A DNA stretch of 9,156 nucleotides, from the NCBI GenBank assembly GCA_946618745.1, contig CAMOLN010000021.1, positions 1 to 9,156 of the forward strand, read 5' to 3'. Below, one piece after another: positions 7,192 to 9,156 of the stretch; position 1 is the first letter of the stretch, and the number at the start of each line of letters is the position of its first letter. Below the pieces are notes generated by a model. That model saw nothing but the letters and a program-made list of their open reading frames with translations. It was not told where the DNA came from and did not search any database. Both the position numbers and the translations under genes were made by a program. This DNA comes from an uncultured Alphaproteobacteria bacterium. GTDB taxonomy: Bacteria; Pseudomonadota; Alphaproteobacteria; RF32; CAG-239.

Positions 7192-7357
7192 TGGAAGTTG
7201 GAAACTATAAAACAGAATAGTGCGACATATTGACTGCAAAGCTTATTTTGCCGCCTTCCAGTCATATATCAATATAACTATCCGGCGCGCAAAATTCGTT
7301 ATGCGCTAACGCTGTTTTCGAGGTTTCCACACCCCAGACGAGAACACCTCATCTGTC
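7172..7357 (-). ncRNA. Rod-like structured RNA, 6S-RNA-like candidate
   Basis: This is a predicted transcript of about 185 nt with a promoter in front, a strong terminator at its end and no coding frame. Nested long-range pairings join its two ends: GAGGTG (7350-7345) with CGCCTC (7189-7184), CTGG (7337-7334) with CCAG (7194-7191), TGGAAAC (7329-7323) with GTTTCCA (7205-7199), and AAAACAG (7318-7312) with CTGTTTT (7215-7209). Inside are a five-pair hairpin CGTTA/TAACG (7311-7297) and a twelve-pair helix with one bulge (7270-7259 with 7236-7224). A long, interrupted rod with paired ends, about 185 nt long and standing alone between operons, is the form of 6S RNA, which binds sigma70 RNA polymerase; the GAGGTGTTC near the 5' end also recalls 6S 5' regions. 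The 6S identity is tentative. Other options are an unassigned small RNA or a cis-acting leader of the glycan operon, since it lies upstream of it on the same strand. Confidence 0.5.
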
Positions 7358-7361
7358 AATT

Positions 7362-7390
7362 AGCCTAACGACAAAACTTCAAAAAGTAAA
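7362..7390 (-). promoter_or_regulatory. Predicted promoter of the structured RNA
   Basis: On the minus strand TTTACT (7390-7385) is followed, after exactly 17 bases, by TAGGCT (7367-7362). Transcription would begin near 7355-7357, directly before the GAUGAGGUG segment that pairs with the 3' end of the RNA. Spacing and position agree well with the folded RNA, although neither hexamer is close to consensus. Confidence 0.4.
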
Positions 7391-7399
7391 GCAAAAAAA
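7381..7399. repeat. 19-bp direct repeat, copy 2
   Basis: This is an identical copy of AAAAAGTAAAGCAAAAAAA found at 7156-7174. It holds the -35 candidate of the RNA promoter. On the minus strand its T-tract is preceded by AGGGTGAC, but I see no good stem there, so unlike copy 1 it does not form an obvious terminator. Confidence 0.8.
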
Positions 7400-7457
7400 G
7401 TCACCCTGTTTAAGCGAATTGATTTCTTTTTACATTATTTTCGATTCGGATTTCCAT

Positions 7458-7559
7458 GATAGCCAAATTACCAAGTCTCATTATCGCGAAAAAACTTGGC
7501 TTTTGTCTCATTCGACTAAATAACTTATTACAAAATATCTCCGGCTTAATTTGGTTATC
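7458..7559. repeat. Structured inverted repeat downstream of the PH-domain gene
   Basis: GATAGCCAAATTA (7458-7470) pairs with TAATTTGGTTATC (7547-7559) along 13 positions; the single non-Watson-Crick position is a G-U pair in plus-strand RNA but a C-A mismatch in minus-strand RNA. Stacked directly on the inner side of the left arm is a second hairpin, CCAAGT (7471-7476) with ACTTGG (7494-7499). A small palindrome (AATAA-TTATT) lies in the rest of the loop near 7519-7531. The right arm begins ten bases past the stop of the PH-domain gene. No T-tract follows on either strand, so it is not a simple terminator. It may be a 3'-UTR element, an attenuator-like structure or part of an unrecognised RNA. 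The remaining bases to 7457 contain nothing I can assign apart from repeat copy 2. Confidence 0.5.
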
Positions 7560-7569
7560 TTAAACAACT

Positions 7570-8055
7570 TTAATCTGCATTCATCTCAGATTTTCCCTCA
7601 ATAGCATCTTCGATTCGTGCTTTCAAAGCTCGCGGACCTTTTACATCGGCAAATACCACTCGCATCAATCGTCCCGAACCGGCACTGGTAAAACAAATAT
7701 TACCGTAATTCAAAATTCTTCCCATAACTGTCTGCTCGACTTCGATTCCTGTTAAAGCGATGTTTTTCATCTCATCACCATCCGAAGCAACTATACCTTT
7801 GCGCAACACCACCCGTTTGTTAGTTACCGCCATTTCCTTAAATTTTAAATATAATACCCTGTAACCCGCATAAATAATCATAAATGCCGCAATTAACAAC
7901 AATCCGTGATCGGTAAAATTAAAATAAAAATCCGCCCCCACCAAAATCAACGCTCCGATTATTGTCAAAAACGGCAGACAATAGTTAATCCAATGCAATT
8001 CCGGCACTACCAAAATTTCTTCACCATTTTGCAATGTATCTTTTACGTATGACAT
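7570..8055 (-). CDS. PH-domain (bPH2/YdbS-like) membrane protein
   Basis: This 161-residue protein has two adjacent membrane helices near the N-terminus, roughly YCLPFLTIIGALILVGADFY and HGLLLIAAFMIIYAGYRVLY. They are followed by a bacterial PH domain (formerly DUF304). The conserved features are EMAVTNKRVVLRKGIV, the acidic DEMKNIALTGIEVEQ turn and GRILNYGNICFTSAGSG, ending in KARIEDAIEG. Domain order and length are typical of the small bPH2 proteins of the inner membrane; their function is not established. An ATG at 8070 is in frame but overlaps recX and has no ribosome site. The ATG at 8055 is preferred because GAGG lies six bases upstream, one base after the recX stop. The gap of one base implies co-translation with recX. 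No terminator hairpin with a T-tract is evident after its stop, only the inverted repeat further down. Confidence 0.85.
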   Translation of the reverse strand: MSYVKDTLQNGEEILVVPELHWINYCLPFLTIIGALILVGADFYFNFTDHGLLLIAAFMIIYAGYRVLYLKFKEMAVTNKRVVLRKGIVASDGDEMKNIALTGIEVEQTVMGRILNYGNICFTSAGSGRLMRVVFADVKGPRALKARIEDAIEGKSEMNAD

Positions 8056-8056
8056 T

Positions 8057-8593
8057 TTATACCTCTTCATCTCTTTCTAAAACTTTTACCGCCACATCAT
8101 AATCAAAACCGGCACGCACCAATATTGCCAAATCTTTAGATCTGCGTTCTTTGCGCTTGATTTTATCAGCTTCAAACGGGCCGATTTTCTTCTTTTTAGC
8201 CAATCGCATTGCCGCTTCATAAGGGTCATATTCTCTCTCGCTCAATAATCGCAATACAATAGCTTCATCAACGCCTTTTTCCTTGCACTTACCTATAATA
8301 TAGCGCGGTGATTTTCCGGCAGCCAAATAATCCCTCACCTTAAATTCGGCAAAACGTGCATCATCGATATATTTCATTTGCACAAAATCATCCAATAACT
8401 TTTCGATCCATCCGTAAGCCTGCATCTTATCAAATTCTTTATTTTGATAGGCATAAGCATCAACTCTCCGTTTTAATACGGTCTTCAAGCCGTATCTGGT
8501 TGTTTCAAATCGCTTTAAATAAAATAAAGCAATATTTTTCAATCTTTCCGGAGTAATCTTTTTTAATACTTTTTTATTTACAAATTCAGCCAT
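8057..8593 (-). CDS. recX: RecX-family regulatory protein
   Basis: This 178-residue, highly basic, all-helical protein is built of three-helix repeats, as in RecX, which binds RecA filaments and blocks or limits strand exchange. The diagnostic stretch is YIDDARFAEFKVRDYL followed by GKSPRYIIGKCKEKGVD, matching the family pattern DDxxFAxxxVxxxxxxGxxxxxIxxxLxxKG. The N-terminal NIALFYLKRFETTRYGLKT corresponds to the first RecX repeat. An ATG at 8629 would add 12 residues (MQKRVIFIQRCE) without a ribosome site. The ATG at 8593 has GAGG six bases upstream and is chosen. recA is not in the window, so recX here is separated from recA and instead leads a two-gene unit with the PH-domain protein. Length and basic character are normal for alphaproteobacterial RecX proteins. 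Confidence 0.85.
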   Translation of the reverse strand: MAEFVNKKVLKKITPERLKNIALFYLKRFETTRYGLKTVLKRRVDAYAYQNKEFDKMQAYGWIEKLLDDFVQMKYIDDARFAEFKVRDYLAAGKSPRYIIGKCKEKGVDEAIVLRLLSEREYDPYEAAMRLAKKKKIGPFEADKIKRKERRSKDLAILVRAGFDYDVAVKVLERDEEV

Positions 8594-8766
8594 CTCACAC
8601 CTCTGTATAAAAATAACTCTTTTTTGCATTGTTAGCCATCATTTTTTTGCCTTTGTGCATTATTGAAAATATTTTATTCATCAGTTAACCAGTTATTAAA
8701 TATTATTATCTATATTTGTAATAGCTGTTTGTATATAGCTTTGTTGAAATATGTGGAATTACAACT
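8594..8766. other. Divergent intergenic region of recX and the lipoprotein gene
   Basis: These 173 bases separate the starts of recX (minus) and the lipoprotein gene (plus) and must hold promoters for both. The stretch 8655-8730 is very AT-rich and contains a short direct repeat CAGTTAACCAGTTA. No hexamer pair with good spacing stands out, and no SOS box (GTTC-type or CTG-N10-CAG) was seen, so I assign no specific promoter or operator. Confidence 0.4.
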
Positions 8767-9156
8767 ATGATAAAAGCTCGAAAAGTATTGTTTAGCATCC
8801 TTGCCGCCGCTTCGCTTTCTGCCTGCGGCACATTGTATGGCACTCCCGAAGAAGAAATACCGCAATATCGCGAACCTCGTTTTCAAGAACAACAAGCGAT
8901 AGAATTGCGGGTTAATCGTGTTGATACTTCTTCGGAATTCACTCCGTCTTTTACTCGTCCTCATGTTGAACATCTCTTCCCGGTATCAATTGAAAAATCT
9001 GCCACCCTTTGGGCTCATGATCGCATTAAAGCAGCTGATTTCTCATCTCCCAAAATTGCCGAAGTCATCATTAAAGATGCTTCTGTAACCGAAGAACTTG
9101 AGGAAGGAAGCCAACTTTTTGAACAAGACCGCATAAAATATTCGGCTCGTCTGGTT
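8767..9156 (+). CDS. Lipoprotein of unknown function, 3' end outside window
   Basis: The open frame runs from the ATG at 8767 to the window edge, giving 130 residues with no stop. The N-terminus is a lipoprotein signal: MIKARKV, a hydrophobic stretch LFSILAAASLSAC and a lipobox LSAC, with Cys20 as the acylation site. The residue after it is Gly, consistent with export to the outer membrane. The mature part includes an acidic, glutamine-rich linker, then HVEHLFPVSIEKSATLWAHDRIK and AEVIIKDASVTE, a pattern I associate with a conserved alphaproteobacterial lipoprotein of unknown function; this is memory, not a search. It is transcribed away from recX. The ribosome site is weak (GTGGAA about nine bases before the ATG). 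The missing C-terminus prevents a firm family call. Confidence 0.75.
   Translation, partial: MIKARKVLFSILAAASLSACGTLYGTPEEEIPQYREPRFQEQQAIELRVNRVDTSSEFTPSFTRPHVEHLFPVSIEKSATLWAHDRIKAADFSSPKIAEVIIKDASVTEELEEGSQLFEQDRIKYSARLV

Noticed and set aside
7172..7357. tmRNA, RNase P RNA, SRP RNA or a known riboswitch in the non-coding region
   Set aside because: I found none of their signatures: no tag-peptide frame or tRNA-like end for tmRNA, no GAAAGTCCGGGC or ACAGAA for RNase P, no GGAAGCAGCC loop for SRP, and no TPP, cobalamin, glycine or T-box core motif.
8655..8720. Direct repeat CAGTTAACCAGTTA as a possible operator in the recX/lipoprotein intergenic region
   Set aside because: It is a short repeat in very AT-rich DNA with no dyad symmetry and no match to an SOS box, so there is not enough to call a site.
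8710..8973. An 87-codon minus-strand frame opposite the lipoprotein gene
   Set aside because: It lies antisense to a gene with a clear lipoprotein signal, and its translation shows no domain-like composition.
1..9156. CRISPR array, tRNA genes, transposase or phage genes
   Set aside because: No regularly spaced repeats, no cloverleaf with a TTC-containing T-arm, and no recombinase or phage-like protein were seen on either strand.

Overview
The window is AT-rich, gene-dense bacterial DNA. Several small groups of genes suggest an alphaproteobacterium with a low-GC genome, possibly an anaerobic, host- or gut-associated lineage. The reasons are a DUF2066 gene followed directly by an AI-2E/PerM permease, a RecX gene with a PH-domain membrane protein, a lipoprotein resembling a conserved alphaproteobacterial type, and an iron-sulfur/FrhB-type domain in a glycan locus. 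The lineage is an inference from gene content; no rRNA or other marker gene is present.

Layout. Positions 2-1986 (+): the 3' part of a DUF2066 gene and an AI-2E family permease, two bases apart. Positions 1991-2680 (-): a class I SAM-methyltransferase-like gene, convergent with the permease. Positions 2695-3031: a promoter, a small two-helix DUF378 membrane protein (+) and a strong bidirectional terminator. Positions 3029-7078 (-): a surface-glycan module read right to left, comprising a GT8 glycosyltransferase, a large fusion of ferredoxin/FrhB and polysaccharide pyruvyl transferase domains (one-base overlap with the GT8 gene), and a hexapeptide-repeat acyltransferase.

Positions 7079-7569 hold no protein gene but are not empty. 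They contain a 185-nt rod-like RNA candidate on the minus strand with its own promoter and intrinsic terminator, most like a 6S-type regulatory RNA. They also contain a 19-bp direct repeat that places the same -35-like/T-tract sequence upstream and downstream of this RNA, and a second structured inverted repeat just past the PH-domain gene. Positions 7570-8593 (-): recX and the PH-domain gene, one base apart. Positions 8767-9156 (+): the 5' part of a lipoprotein gene that runs off the window.

How the genes work together: the GT8 enzyme, the Fe-S/FrhB-pyruvyl transferase fusion and the acyltransferase probably build and decorate one extracellular or envelope polysaccharide, and the separate methyltransferase may modify the same material. 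The two points most worth attention are the redox-domain/pyruvyl-transferase fusion and the structured RNA that sits immediately upstream of this glycan operon.
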